From assembly GCF_028737315.1 (NCBI RefSeq), contig NZ_JAQZAO010000010.1:1-64000 (forward strand): 64,000 nucleotides of DNA, written 5' to 3'. Each line of letters begins with the position of its first letter. Position 1 is the first letter of the stretch. Position numbers and translations under genes: made by a program. Under the pieces are notes generated by a model, which was not told the origin of the DNA, made no database searches, and was given only the letters and a program-made list of their open reading frames with translations. This document shows positions 16,653 through 25,209 of this stretch, in pieces. Source of the DNA: Actinomycetospora lemnae. Its GTDB lineage: Bacteria > Actinomycetota > Actinomycetes > Mycobacteriales > Pseudonocardiaceae.

Positions 16653-17537
16653 TCAGGACGAGCGCGGCCACCACGACCGGCGGGGTGGCCCCGGCGGCGG
16701 GACGACGAGGACGGGGCAGCGCGCGCGGAGGGTCACCGCCCCGACGGGCGAGGCGGCCACGCTCGCCAGCACCCGGCCCCGCGCCGACCGACCGAGGACC
16801 AGGAGCCGCGCCCGGGCGGAGAGGTCGACCAGCGCGAGGGCGGGATCGCCCTCGGCGACCTGCACCTCGACCGGGACCTCGGGATGGATCACCCGCCAGG
16901 CCGCGAGGCGGTCCCTCCAGTACTCGCCCTCGTCGTCGGGGGTGTCGTCGAAGGGGTCGCCGCCGACCGGGGCCTCGAGGGTCCACGGGGACGGGGCCCG
17001 CAGGCGCACCGCGAGCAGCGGCGACCCGCGGTGCGCCGCGGCCGCGAAGGCGGTGGCGACGGCCTCGTCAGCGGTGCGGGGCGCGAGCGCCAGGACGACC
17101 GGACCGTGGGTGTGCGTCGGCTCGTCGGGGATCACCGCGACCGGCTCGTAGGCGGCGTCGACCAGCTCGTCGACACCGGCGAGGCGCTGGGGCACGACGA
17201 GCATCCCGCTCCCCGCGGCGGCGCGGGCGAGCCGGTCGGCCAGCGACGACGCGCCCACGACGGGCGCGAGCACCGGGCGGACCAGGCGGGCGAGGAGCCC
17301 GACCGGCCCGCCGCGCGGTGCGTCCGGCTCGTCGGGAGGGGGCTCGACGAGGAGCTCGAGGCGGGCGCCGGTGCGCCGCGCCTGCCGGCGGGCCCAGGCG
17401 ACCACCGCGTGCCGGCCCGGGCCCGCCGGCGCGAACGCGCGCACGACCGCGGCCGGACGTCGCCGCGGATCCCGGCCCGCCGTGTCCTCCGCGTCGCCCC
17501 GGCGACCGGGGGCGCCGGCCGCGGAGCGGTTCCTCAC
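16653..17537 (-). CDS. Tandem universal stress protein, first domain degenerate
   Basis: 294 aa from a GTG at 17537 overlapping the upstream Usp stop (GTGA). The N-terminal Usp domain lacks the usual VVVGVDGS start and glycine loop (AAVVRAFAPAGPGRHAVVAWARRQA). The C-terminal half (about 155-290) keeps a beta-alpha pattern ending LLVLGRSARGRVLASVAASPVGAVTLRARCPVLVVPPPG, with an imperfect ATP loop. Possibly a non-nucleotide-binding partner of the Usp encoded just upstream. Confidence 0.75.
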   Translation of the reverse strand: MRNRSAAGAPGRRGDAEDTAGRDPRRRPAAVVRAFAPAGPGRHAVVAWARRQARRTGARLELLVEPPPDEPDAPRGGPVGLLARLVRPVLAPVVGASSLADRLARAAAGSGMLVVPQRLAGVDELVDAAYEPVAVIPDEPTHTHGPVVLALAPRTADEAVATAFAAAAHRGSPLLAVRLRAPSPWTLEAPVGGDPFDDTPDDEGEYWRDRLAAWRVIHPEVPVEVQVAEGDPALALVDLSARARLLVLGRSARGRVLASVAASPVGAVTLRARCPVLVVPPPGPPRRSWWPRSS

Positions 17538-18514
17538 GGTGCCGCGGCGTGGACGCGCTCGGCGGATCGGGGCCGGTGCCGGACGCCGGGCGGGGGCACG
17601 ACGGCGACGGGGCACGGGGCGCGGTGCACCACGGCGCGGCTCACCGAGCCGAGCAGCAGGCCGGCGAAGCCTCCGCGGCCCCGCGTCCCGACCACCAGCA
17701 GCCGCGCGCCGCGCGCCGTCTCCAGCAGGGCGCGGGCCGGGCGGGAGCGCGTGACGACCGTCGTGACCTGCAGGTCCGGATGGGTCGCGGAGCGACCGGA
17801 GAGCTGCTCGACCAGCACCCGCCGCTCGTCCTCGGTGATCGCGTCGAGGTCGATGAACGCCTCGGGCACGGTCTCGATGAGGGGGTCCGACCAGGTGTGC
17901 ACCGCGACCAGCGGACGTCCCTCCGCGTCGGCGACCGCCACCGCGAAGTCGATGGCGGCGTCGCTGGCGGGCGATCCGTCGACACCGACGACGACCGGCG
18001 CGTCGGGGCCCGGGCCCGCCGTCCCGCGGACGATGACGACCGGGCCCTCCGCGTGGGAGGCCACCGTGGACGCGACCGAGCCCAGCAGCGCGCCCCCGAG
18101 CCCGTCGGCGCCCTGCTCGCCGACCACGAGCAGCCCCGACCCCGCGCGCTCCATCAGCGCCTCGGCGGCGGGACCGTCGACCAGCTCCTCGCTGACCGCC
18201 ACCGCGGGCGCCTCGGCCCGCGCGGCCTCGACCGCCCGGGCGAGCTCGTGGCGGGCCTGGGCCTCGATCTCGTGCTGGTAGCGGCGCCAGAGCGAGGCGT
18301 CGGCCAGCAGGGTGGGGTCGACGGCGCCGTAGGCGAGCACGACGTGCAGCCCCCGCCCCGTGGAGGCGGCGGTGCGGGCGGCCCAGCGCACGGCCGCCAG
18401 CGACGACTCCGAGCCGTCGGTGCCGACCACCACCGGCCCGCCGGGGCCGGCGCCGTGGCCGTCGCCCCCGCCGCTCGGGGCGGTCGTCGGGCCGCGGTCG
18501 CGTTCCTCGTCCAT
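17534..18514 (-). CDS. Tandem universal stress protein
   Basis: 326 aa, ATG at 18514 behind GGAGGAGAG. Two intact Usp domains: VVVGTDGSESS with GEQGADGLGGALLGS, and VVVGVDGSPAS with GTRGRGGFAGLLLGS, both fitting G-x2-G-x9-GS, so two ATP-binding sites are expected. A Gly-rich ~25-residue leader precedes domain 1. It is the first gene of a two-gene operon with the degenerate Usp downstream, behind boxes at 18586-18621. Confidence 0.9.
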   Translation of the reverse strand: MDEERDRGPTTAPSGGGDGHGAGPGGPVVVGTDGSESSLAAVRWAARTAASTGRGLHVVLAYGAVDPTLLADASLWRRYQHEIEAQARHELARAVEAARAEAPAVAVSEELVDGPAAEALMERAGSGLLVVGEQGADGLGGALLGSVASTVASHAEGPVVIVRGTAGPGPDAPVVVGVDGSPASDAAIDFAVAVADAEGRPLVAVHTWSDPLIETVPEAFIDLDAITEDERRVLVEQLSGRSATHPDLQVTTVVTRSRPARALLETARGARLLVVGTRGRGGFAGLLLGSVSRAVVHRAPCPVAVVPPPGVRHRPRSAERVHAAAP

Positions 18515-18585
18515 GGCGTTCTCTCCTCCGGTTCGCGCTGGATTCCTCGTCGACGAGCCTCGCCCGCCGACGCCGGTGATCGCCC

Positions 18586-18621
18586 GGGCCGTCCGGGCCC
18601 CGCGTGCGGGCCGTTGGTCGT
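18586..18621. promoter_or_regulatory. DosR-like box pair, imperfect
   Basis: GGGCC-GTCC-GGGCC (18586-18599, one mismatch) and GGGCC-GTTG-GTCGT (18608-18621, two mismatches) are spaced 22 bp, 72 nt upstream of the Usp start at 18514. Confidence 0.45.
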
Positions 18622-18645
18622 GGTGCGTCCGACGGCGCGGCGGCG

Positions 18646-19035
18646 TCAGGCGCGGACGCGCCCCCGGCTCGCTCCTCGCTGCTGGTCCGCGCGCAGGGCC
18701 ACGACGGTCAGGAGCCAGGTGACGACGACGCTCGCGACGAACACCGCGACCAGGACGGGTCCGAGCGTGGGCACGAGGCCCCAGACGAGCGCGACGACAC
18801 CGATCACGAAGGTGGAGCCGCCGGCGATCACCAGGGCCGGCGTGCCCAGCGGGACGACGGAGACGCTCGCGATCGCGGCCACCGCCACCACCGCGAGCCC
18901 GAACCCCGCCATGTCGCGCGGGTCGGCGACGAGCCACGCCGAGCCCGTGGCGACGAACACGACGTACTGGACGGCGAGCAGCGCCACCAGCAGGTCGACG
19001 AGCAGGGCGCGCGGCGTCCGCAGCACGGCGGTCAC
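18646..19035 (-). CDS. Small four-helix membrane protein
   Basis: 129 aa, GTG start overlapping the upstream Usp stop (GTGA), with GCAGGAGGTG upstream. Four hydrophobic helices are visible (about 12-30, 45-62, 68-88, 92-112), with a positive C-terminal tail. It resembles in size and topology the membrane proteins at 39126-39530 and 58759-59097. Function unknown. Coupling to a Usp suggests a shared job or simply co-regulation. Confidence 0.75.
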   Translation of the reverse strand: MTAVLRTPRALLVDLLVALLAVQYVVFVATGSAWLVADPRDMAGFGLAVVAVAAIASVSVVPLGTPALVIAGGSTFVIGVVALVWGLVPTLGPVLVAVFVASVVVTWLLTVVALRADQQRGASRGRVRA

Positions 19036-19940
19036 GAGCGCACCTCCTGCGACACGCGCGTCGCGGTCGACGCGACGACGTCGGGCGGGGGTGGCGGCAC
19101 GACGATCACCGGGCACGACGCGTGCAGGACGAGACCCGGTCGCGTCGGGTGGTGGGGGTGGCGCCAGCCGTGCTCGCCGATCCCGAGGACGACGAGCTCG
19201 GCCCCGCGCGCCTGGTCGGCGAGGACCCGGTCCGCGCGCTCCTCGGCCAGCACGACCCGCACCGAGGGCGGGCGGTCGGGGCCGAGCGCGGGGACGTCCT
19301 CGGACAGCAGCCGGGCGTCGCGGCCCGCGCGCACCACCACCAGCGGCGCCCCGCGCCTCGAGGCCCGCGCGGCCGCGAACCGCAGGGCCGCCCGCGCGCC
19401 CGGGGACCCGTCGTCGCCGACGACCACCGGGGCGGCGCCGCCCGCACGGTCGCGCACCCGCGGGTCGCAGCCCCGGGGCACGACCGCGACCGGTACGTCG
19501 ACGTGGCCGACGAGACCGCGACCGATGCCCCGCAGTGCGAGGTCCACGAGACGGGGCAGGCCGTCGTTGCCGACGACCAGCAGCGACGCCGACCGGGCCT
19601 GCGCCCGCAGCACGCCGACGGGATCGCTCTCCACCAGGTCCTCGCTCACCGCGATCCCCGGGGCGACGGCCTGCGCGGCCTCCCGCATCTCCCGGAGCTC
19701 GCGCCGCGCCAGCGACCGCAGGCCGGTCCTGACGTCGATGCCGACCAGGCCGCCGTGCCCGCCCCGCGGGACGACCAGGCCGAGCACCAGGCGCAGCGGC
19801 ACCCCGCGGTCCCGCGCCTCGGCGGCCGCCCACCGGACGGCGGTCTCCCCGTGGCCCTCGAGGGACACCCCGACGACCACGGCCCCACCGCGGTCGTGGC
19901 CCCGCTCGTCGATCCTCGTCCCCGACCCCGCGTCGGACAT
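19032..19940 (-). CDS. Tandem universal stress protein with His-rich second loop
   Basis: 302 aa, ATG at 19940 behind GAGGAGGTG. Domain 1 (VVVGVSLEGHGETAVRWAA) ends with an ATP loop variant GNDGLPRLVDLALRG. Domain 2 (VVVGDDGSPGARAALRFAA) has GIGEHGWRHPHHPTRPGLVL where the ATP-binding glycine loop should be, paralleling the protein at 15405-16178. The two also share a distinctive first domain (VRWAA-EARDR-LRLV--LV-P). A His-rich surface could bind metal; that is inference. Confidence 0.85.
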   Translation of the reverse strand: MSDAGSGTRIDERGHDRGGAVVVGVSLEGHGETAVRWAAAEARDRGVPLRLVLGLVVPRGGHGGLVGIDVRTGLRSLARRELREMREAAQAVAPGIAVSEDLVESDPVGVLRAQARSASLLVVGNDGLPRLVDLALRGIGRGLVGHVDVPVAVVPRGCDPRVRDRAGGAAPVVVGDDGSPGARAALRFAAARASRRGAPLVVVRAGRDARLLSEDVPALGPDRPPSVRVVLAEERADRVLADQARGAELVVLGIGEHGWRHPHHPTRPGLVLHASCPVIVVPPPPPDVVASTATRVSQEVRS

Positions 19941-19993
19941 CGGCCCACCTCCTCGTCGCCCCCAGCCTGCTGGCCGCGGCCCCCCCGACGGCA

Positions 19994-20007
19994 GGGCCGG
20001 AGGGCCC
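19994..20007. promoter_or_regulatory. DosR-like box, exact match
   Basis: A-GGGCC-GGAG-GGCCC lies 54 nt upstream of the Usp start at 19940. Confidence 0.7.
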
Positions 20008-20052
20008 GGGCGGCCGGGACCGGCCGTCGCCGGCGACCGGGCCGACCGGTGA

Positions 20053-20556
20053 TCAGGCCCCGTGCCCGTCGGGCACCACCCGCACGGGGCAGGACGCGTG
20101 CAGGACGCAGCCCCACCCGACCGAGCCGAGCAGCGCGCTCGCGACCGCCCCACGCCCCCGGTGCCCGACGACGAGCTCGTCGGCGTCCGCGGCCGCGGCG
20201 ACCAGGACGTCCGCGGCGTCGCCCGGCACGACCTCGACCGTGACGGCCGGGCGGACCAGGTGCTCGCCACCCAGCTCGTAGGCGACGTCGGTGACCATGC
20301 CCCGCACCGCCCCTGACAGCGACTCCTCGATCTCGGCCCGGCTGGGCAGGGGTGTGGGCGCCGCCGGCAGGCGCCACTCGGGCGGCTCGTACACCGCGAC
20401 CACCCGCAGGCGCGCCCCGCGCCGCGCGGCGGAGCGCATGGCGTCGACCAGGGCGGCCCGCGAGCCGGGCGAGCCGTCGACGCCCACCACCACCGTCGGC
20501 CGGTGCTGCCCGGCCGGCGGTCCCGCCGGGCGCTCCCGGTCGGCCGTCGTCCTCAT
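20053..20556 (-). CDS. Single-domain universal stress protein
   Basis: 167 aa. Starts VVVGVDGSPGSRAALVDAM after a 20-residue leader. The ATP loop GHRGRGAVASALLGS is intact and the end CPVRVVPDG is typical. The ATG overlaps the PRTase stop (ATGA at 20553-20556), so it is the last gene of the long operon that probably begins at 25069. Confidence 0.92.
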   Translation of the reverse strand: MRTTADRERPAGPPAGQHRPTVVVGVDGSPGSRAALVDAMRSAARRGARLRVVAVYEPPEWRLPAAPTPLPSRAEIEESLSGAVRGMVTDVAYELGGEHLVRPAVTVEVVPGDAADVLVAAAADADELVVGHRGRGAVASALLGSVGWGCVLHASCPVRVVPDGHGA

Positions 20557-21203
20557 CGGCGCACCTCGCCCACGGCCCGCTCACGCAGGATCGCGACGAC
20601 CTCGGCGTCGTCGACCCGGTGGAAGTCGACGTAGCTCCCGGCCACGTCGTGGAACGAGGCCGGGCGCGCGAGGACGACGAGCTCGTCCACGTCCTGCGCG
20701 AGGACGTCCACGGCGGCCGGAGCGCCCACGGGCACCGCGAGGACCACCCGTCGGGCGCCCCGGGCGCGGAGCACGGCGACGGCGGTCCGCACGGGCGTGG
20801 CCACGGCGATGCCGTCGGTGACCAGCACGACGGTGCGCTCCCCGATCGGGACGGCGGGGCGTCCGCCGCGGTAGCGCCGGACGAAGCGGTCCACGGCGGC
20901 CCGCTCGCGGCGCACCGCCTCGGCCAGCTCGTCCTCGCCGACGCCCAGCGCGCGGACCAGACCGTCGTCGAGGGCCAGCGCGCCGTCCTCGCCGGCGGCG
21001 CCCAGGACCAGCCGGGACCGGGCGGGGACGCGGATCTCCCGCGTCACGACCACGTCCAGCGGGGCGCCCAGCACCGCGGCGACGGGCACGGCGACGGGCA
21101 CACCGCCGCACGGCGTGCCGAGGACCACGACGTCCTCGTCGGCGAGGTGGCCGAGCCGCCGGGCCAGGCGCATCCCCGCGTCGCGGCGATCGATGAAGGT
21201 CAT
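20553..21203 (-). CDS. Phosphoribosyltransferase-family protein
   Basis: 216 aa. A type I PRTase fold with VVVTREIRVPARSRLVLGA in the hood region and VVLVTDGIAVATPVRTAVAVLRARGA at the PRPP loop (family form VDDGxxTGxT; here the first Asp is Thr). Similar PRTase proteins occur in the mycobacterial DosR regulon (Rv0571c, N-terminal part of Rv2030c). Substrate unknown. The altered loop leaves catalysis uncertain. Confidence 0.8.
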   Translation of the reverse strand: MTFIDRRDAGMRLARRLGHLADEDVVVLGTPCGGVPVAVPVAAVLGAPLDVVVTREIRVPARSRLVLGAAGEDGALALDDGLVRALGVGEDELAEAVRRERAAVDRFVRRYRGGRPAVPIGERTVVLVTDGIAVATPVRTAVAVLRARGARRVVLAVPVGAPAAVDVLAQDVDELVVLARPASFHDVAGSYVDFHRVDDAEVVAILRERAVGEVRR

Positions 21204-21264
21204 CACCGTCGCCCCCGTGGCGCCGGGTCGAGCGGTCGGCGGGGGTGCCGCCGGGCGGCGGGCC

Positions 21265-21792
21265 TCACGGTGCTCCCCCGGCCGGCACGGCCACCTCCGC
21301 CGCGAGCGCGGCACCCCAGGCCCTCGCCCGCTCGAGCTCGCCGTCGAGCAGCGGGCCCTCCGAGCCCGCCACCCAGAACGTGTGGGGCGCGTCGCCGACG
21401 GTCAGCCCGCGGCGGTGCAGCCGGCGGGCGATGGCGCGCGCCGCGGAGCCGGGGACGCGGGGCCGCACGACGCGGGTGTCGAACGCCGCCCCGACGGTGC
21501 CGGGCCGGTCGCGCAGCGACTCCAGCCACTCGCGCACTCCGGGCCCCTGCGACACGGTCGCCCGCCCGGCCTTCGCCGCCGCGTCCTGCCGTGTCGCCGG
21601 CCGGGTCATGCCGAAGGCGTGCGTCGGCCCGCCCACGACGAGGAGGGCGACGTCGTCCCCCGGCTCCGCCGGTGCCGCGCCGACCTCCACCACCTCCACG
21701 GGCACGTGCGCCGTGATGCCCTCGGCGATCGCGCGGGCCACCGCCTCGGTGTTGCCGTACATCGACTCGAAGACCACCAGGGACCGGGACAC
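21265..21792 (-). CDS. Flavodoxin-like protein
   Basis: 175 aa, GTG start behind AGGAGGAGG. The N-terminus VVFESMYGNTEAVARAIAEGI is the FMN phosphate-binding loop (S/T-x-T/Y-GNT) of flavodoxins, and LLVVGGPTHAFGM matches the second FMN contact. The C-terminus has the WVAGSEGPLLDGELERARAWG pattern. Likely an FMN-binding electron carrier or redox sensor in an operon of stress genes. Confidence 0.85.
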   Translation of the reverse strand: MSRSLVVFESMYGNTEAVARAIAEGITAHVPVEVVEVGAAPAEPGDDVALLVVGGPTHAFGMTRPATRQDAAAKAGRATVSQGPGVREWLESLRDRPGTVGAAFDTRVVRPRVPGSAARAIARRLHRRGLTVGDAPHTFWVAGSEGPLLDGELERARAWGAALAAEVAVPAGGAP

Positions 21793-21822
21793 GATCCACC
21801 TCCTCCTGTGTCGGGCTCTGTC

Positions 21823-23307
21823 TCAGACCTCGACGACCGTCCACGTGGCGTGCGGGCGGCGGGTGCGCACGGCGGCGAGCGCGGCGTCCACGGCGGCGTC
21901 GACGGTGCCGCCGGTGTCGATCGCCGTGGCCTCGAGCCACGGGTCGGCGTCGGCCGCCATGACCGCGGCGACCAGCGGGGTGGCGTCGGACGCCGACCCG
22001 CGCCGGCGGCGGATGCGCTCGTCCGCGACCGCGCGCGGCGCCTCGCAGCGCAACGACGTCAGCGCCGCCGAGGCGCGCGCCGCCAGGGCCGTCGCGGCCT
22101 CGCGGGGCGCCGCCGCGGTCCACGAGGCGTCGAGCACCACCGACTCCCCCAGGCCGAGGAGCTCCTCGGCCCGGTGCAGCAGCTCGCCGTAGGTCGCGGC
22201 GGTGTGCTCGGCGCCGTAGAGGCCCGTGCCGTAGTCGGCCGCGGCGCCCGTCGACGGGTCGAGGCCGGCGATCTCCTTGCGGACGCGGTCGCTGGACAGC
22301 AGCGTCGCCCCGAGCCGGTCGGCGAGCCCGCCGGCGACCGTGGTCTTGCCCGTCCCGGGCAGACCGCCGACCAGCACCAGGCGGACCCGGCCGTCGTCGA
22401 GGTGCGCGGCGGCGAGGTCGAGGAGGTCGCGGGCGAGCTCGGCGCCCTCGCCGCCCTGGTCGACCCGCACGCACGTCACCGACGAGCGCACCGCCGCCCG
22501 GTAGGCCGTGAGGTGGTGGCGCAGCGCGGGCGGCGCGGGGTCGTCGGCGAACTCGGCGTACCAGCCGAGGAAGCGCTCGGCGAGCCCGGCGTTCCCCAGG
22601 CGTTCGAGGTCCATCGCGAGGAAGGCGGCGTCGTCGAGCCCGTCGACGTAGCGCAGGTGGTCGTCGAACTCCAGGCAGTCGAGCACCACCGGGCCGTCGG
22701 GCAGGCAGAAGACGTCGTCGGCGAGCAGGTCGCCGTGGCCGTCGACCACCCGGCCCTCGCGGCAGCGCCGCTCGAACAGGGCGCGCCGGCCGTCGAGGAA
22801 CGCCCCCGCGGCGGCGGCGACGTGGTCGACGACGTCGGCGGGCAGGATCGTGCCGGCGTGCCGGCGCAGCCCGTCGAGGACGCCCGTCCACCGGGCGCGG
22901 GCGGCGTCGACCGTCCCCTCCCGGTCCACGGCCGGGCCGCGCGCGGCGGTGCTGTGGAAGGCCGCGAGGCGCCGGGCGAGCGTGCGGAGCTGGTCGTCCA
23001 CCGGCTCGCCGGCCCGCACGAGCGCGGCCAGGCGCCGCTCGGCGGGCATCCGCCGCATCGCCACCAGGTACTCGCAGGCCATCCCGTCGGGACCGAGCAG
23101 GCTCTCGAGCCCGAGGTAGGCCTCGGGGCTCAGCCGCCGGTTGAGGGCGATCTCCCGCAGGCACGCCTCCCGCCGGCGCTCGAGGGTGGTGAAGTCGCAG
23201 AACCCCAGGTCGACCGGCTTCTTCATCTTGTGCACGCGGTCCCCGGCGAACCACAGGACGGCCGTGTGGGTCTCGACGACCGCGGGGGCGAGGCCGGGAC
23301 CGGTCAC
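21823..23307 (-). CDS. APH-like/P-loop kinase fusion (Rv2004c-like)
   Basis: 494 aa from a GTG overlapping the upstream stop (GTGA). The N-terminal half (about 1-310) resembles aminoglycoside phosphotransferase-fold kinases (VVDGHGDLLADDVFCLPDGPVVLDCLEFDD, the HxDxxxxN-like and second-Asp motifs). The C-terminal half (about 325-490) is a P-loop kinase with Walker A GGLPGTGKTT. This arrangement matches Rv2004c of the mycobacterial DosR regulon. The substrate is unknown; the APH motif reads HGDLLADD rather than HGDLxxxN. Confidence 0.82.
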   Translation of the reverse strand: MTGPGLAPAVVETHTAVLWFAGDRVHKMKKPVDLGFCDFTTLERRREACLREIALNRRLSPEAYLGLESLLGPDGMACEYLVAMRRMPAERRLAALVRAGEPVDDQLRTLARRLAAFHSTAARGPAVDREGTVDAARARWTGVLDGLRRHAGTILPADVVDHVAAAAGAFLDGRRALFERRCREGRVVDGHGDLLADDVFCLPDGPVVLDCLEFDDHLRYVDGLDDAAFLAMDLERLGNAGLAERFLGWYAEFADDPAPPALRHHLTAYRAAVRSSVTCVRVDQGGEGAELARDLLDLAAAHLDDGRVRLVLVGGLPGTGKTTVAGGLADRLGATLLSSDRVRKEIAGLDPSTGAAADYGTGLYGAEHTAATYGELLHRAEELLGLGESVVLDASWTAAAPREAATALAARASAALTSLRCEAPRAVADERIRRRRGSASDATPLVAAVMAADADPWLEATAIDTGGTVDAAVDAALAAVRTRRPHATWTVVEV

Positions 23308-24182
23308 CGCGAGCCCTCCGTCGCGCCCACCGCGGCGCCGGCGGGGTCCAGGCCCCCGGGCCCGAGGACGGCGACCGCGCACGGGGCTCCCGTGAGCACC
23401 GAGCGTGCCGTGGATCCCGGCCCGCGCAGCGAGGCGGCGCCGTCACGGCGGTGGCCGACGACGACCTCGTCGGCGCCCGCGGCACGCTCCAGCAGGGCGC
23501 GGGCCGGGCGGTCGACGACCACCTCGGTGCGCACCGGCACGTCGGGACCGAAGCGGAGCGCGGCGGCGACGACCCGGTCCAGGCCGCGCCGGGCCGCCTC
23601 GAGGTCGGCCTCGCCGACCTCGGCGCCCCCGGCGTCCTCCGGGGGCGGGACGACGCGCACGGCCTCGAGCGGGACACCGAGGTCGGCCGCGGTGCGCACC
23701 GCGTGGGCGAGCACCGCGGGCGCCGAGGGCCCGTCGTCGACACCGACCACGACGGCCCGGCGGGCGACGGCGCCGCGCGGGGTCGGCCCGCGGTACTCGG
23801 GGATGACGAGGACGGGACACGGCGCGGCCGTGATCACGCGCTCGGTGGTGTGCCCCGCCTCGCTGCCCAGACGCCGGTGCCGGTCGCCGAGGACCAGCAC
23901 CGAGCCCGGTTCGCAGGCGCCGACCAGGACGTCGGTGATGTCGCCGGCCCGGCACAGGAGCTCCACCGCGAGGTCGGGTGCCGTGCGGGTGAGGTAGGAC
24001 TCGGCGCGGCGTCCGGCGTCGTCGTACCAGGCCGCCAGGGGCGTCTCGGGGCCGTGGGCGTGCACGAGGACCAGCGGTCCGCCGCGGCGGCGGCCCTCGC
24101 GGACCGCCCGGTCGAGCACGCGCAGGCGCAGCAGCCCGTCGTCGACACCGATCACCACGGGGGCCGGCGCGGGGGCGCGCAT
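23304..24182 (-). CDS. Tandem universal stress protein, both loops degenerate
   Basis: 292 aa, start overlapping the upstream stop (TGATG). Two Usp folds (VVIGVDDGLLRLRVLDRA and VVVGVDDGPSAPAVLAHA). Neither keeps the ATP loop: domain 1 has GDRHRRLGSEAGHTTE and domain 2 GHRRDGAASLRGPGSTA. Probably not ATP-binding in the usual way. It is the second gene of the operon headed by the Usp at 25069. Confidence 0.82.
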   Translation of the reverse strand: MRAPAPAPVVIGVDDGLLRLRVLDRAVREGRRRGGPLVLVHAHGPETPLAAWYDDAGRRAESYLTRTAPDLAVELLCRAGDITDVLVGACEPGSVLVLGDRHRRLGSEAGHTTERVITAAPCPVLVIPEYRGPTPRGAVARRAVVVGVDDGPSAPAVLAHAVRTAADLGVPLEAVRVVPPPEDAGGAEVGEADLEAARRGLDRVVAAALRFGPDVPVRTEVVVDRPARALLERAAGADEVVVGHRRDGAASLRGPGSTARSVLTGAPCAVAVLGPGGLDPAGAAVGATEGSR

Positions 24183-25069
24183 CACACGCCCTCCTCGGCC
24201 CACACGCGGTCGGACGCCACCCAGCGCTCGGCCGCACCGGCGGGCAGCACGGCGACCGGGCACGGCGACGCGCGCACGACCCGCTGGCTGGTGGAACCGA
24301 CCAGGGTCCCCGCCAGCGCGCCCCGCCCGCGGCACCCGAGCACGATCAGCGCGGCGCCCTCCCGGGCCTCGCGGAGGATCTCCTCGCCCGGGTCCCCGCG
24401 GTCGAGCACCTCGTGGATCCGGACGCCCGGGTAGCGGGTCGCCAGCCCGGCCCGCGCCTCGGCGAGGACGCGCCGGCGCTCGTCGGCGTCGGTGTCCGCA
24501 CCGTGCCGCGGGGCGACACCGACGGCCGTCACGCGCACGTGCCAGCGGTCGGCGACGTCGGTGGCGAAGGCGACGGCTCCGTGCGACTCGGGCGAGCCGT
24601 CGACGCCGACGAGGACGGGGCCGTCGTGGCGCTCGTCGGGATCCCAGCGTGGGGGGACGACGACGACCGGGCAGGCGGCCCGGGCCATGGTGTGGACCAG
24701 CGTGCGACCGAGCGTGAGGTCGAGGGCCCCGTCGAGGTGCCGCGTCCCGACGACGAGCAGGTGCGCCCGGCGGGCCACCGCGACCAGCGCCGGCCCGGCC
24801 ACGCCGTCGACCACCGACAGCCGCGGCGTGAGCCCGGGCGCCGCCGCCTCGGCGATGCGGCGGGCCTGGCCCAGCAGGGACAGCGCCCGGCCGGTCGGGG
24901 CGCGCAGCTCGTCGGGGTCACGGTGGGACGGCGGCAGCACCTGGACGAGGTCGAGCGGCAGGCGCCGGCGATCGGCCTCGCGGGCCGCCCACCCCACCGC
25001 CCGCAGCGTCCCCGCATCGCCGTCCACACCGACGACCACCCCGGCGGGTGGCACCGAGCGATCGATCAT
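24182..25069 (-). CDS. Tandem universal stress protein
   Basis: 295 aa, ATG behind GGAGG. Domain 1 starts VVVGVDGDAGTLRAVGWAA and has a modified loop (GTRHLDGALDLTLGR). Domain 2 starts VLVGVDGSPESHGAVAFA and has an intact loop (GCRGRGALAGTLVGS). It is the first gene of a probable seven-gene operon (25069 to 20053: Usp, Usp, APH/kinase, flavodoxin, PRTase, Usp) joined mostly by overlaps or gaps under 62 nt. Confidence 0.88.
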   Translation of the reverse strand: MIDRSVPPAGVVVGVDGDAGTLRAVGWAAREADRRRLPLDLVQVLPPSHRDPDELRAPTGRALSLLGQARRIAEAAAPGLTPRLSVVDGVAGPALVAVARRAHLLVVGTRHLDGALDLTLGRTLVHTMARAACPVVVVPPRWDPDERHDGPVLVGVDGSPESHGAVAFATDVADRWHVRVTAVGVAPRHGADTDADERRRVLAEARAGLATRYPGVRIHEVLDRGDPGEEILREAREGAALIVLGCRGRGALAGTLVGSTSQRVVRASPCPVAVLPAGAAERWVASDRVWAEEGV

Positions 25070-25153
25070 TGTCCAGCCTCCTCCGGGCGGCCTCGCCGCC
25101 GCGTTCGTCGTGTGGGTGGGCCCAGCATCCGGCGCTCGGCCCCCTGCCCGTCA

Positions 25154-25167
25154 GGGCCGGAGGTCCG
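25154..25167. promoter_or_regulatory. DosR-like box, one mismatch
   Basis: A-GGGCC-GGAG-GTCCG lies 85 nt upstream of the operon-heading Usp start at 25069. Confidence 0.55.
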
Positions 25168-25209
25168 TCCGGGCCGGGCCGTGTGCCGCGGCACGGGGCC
25201 GCGGGCGTG

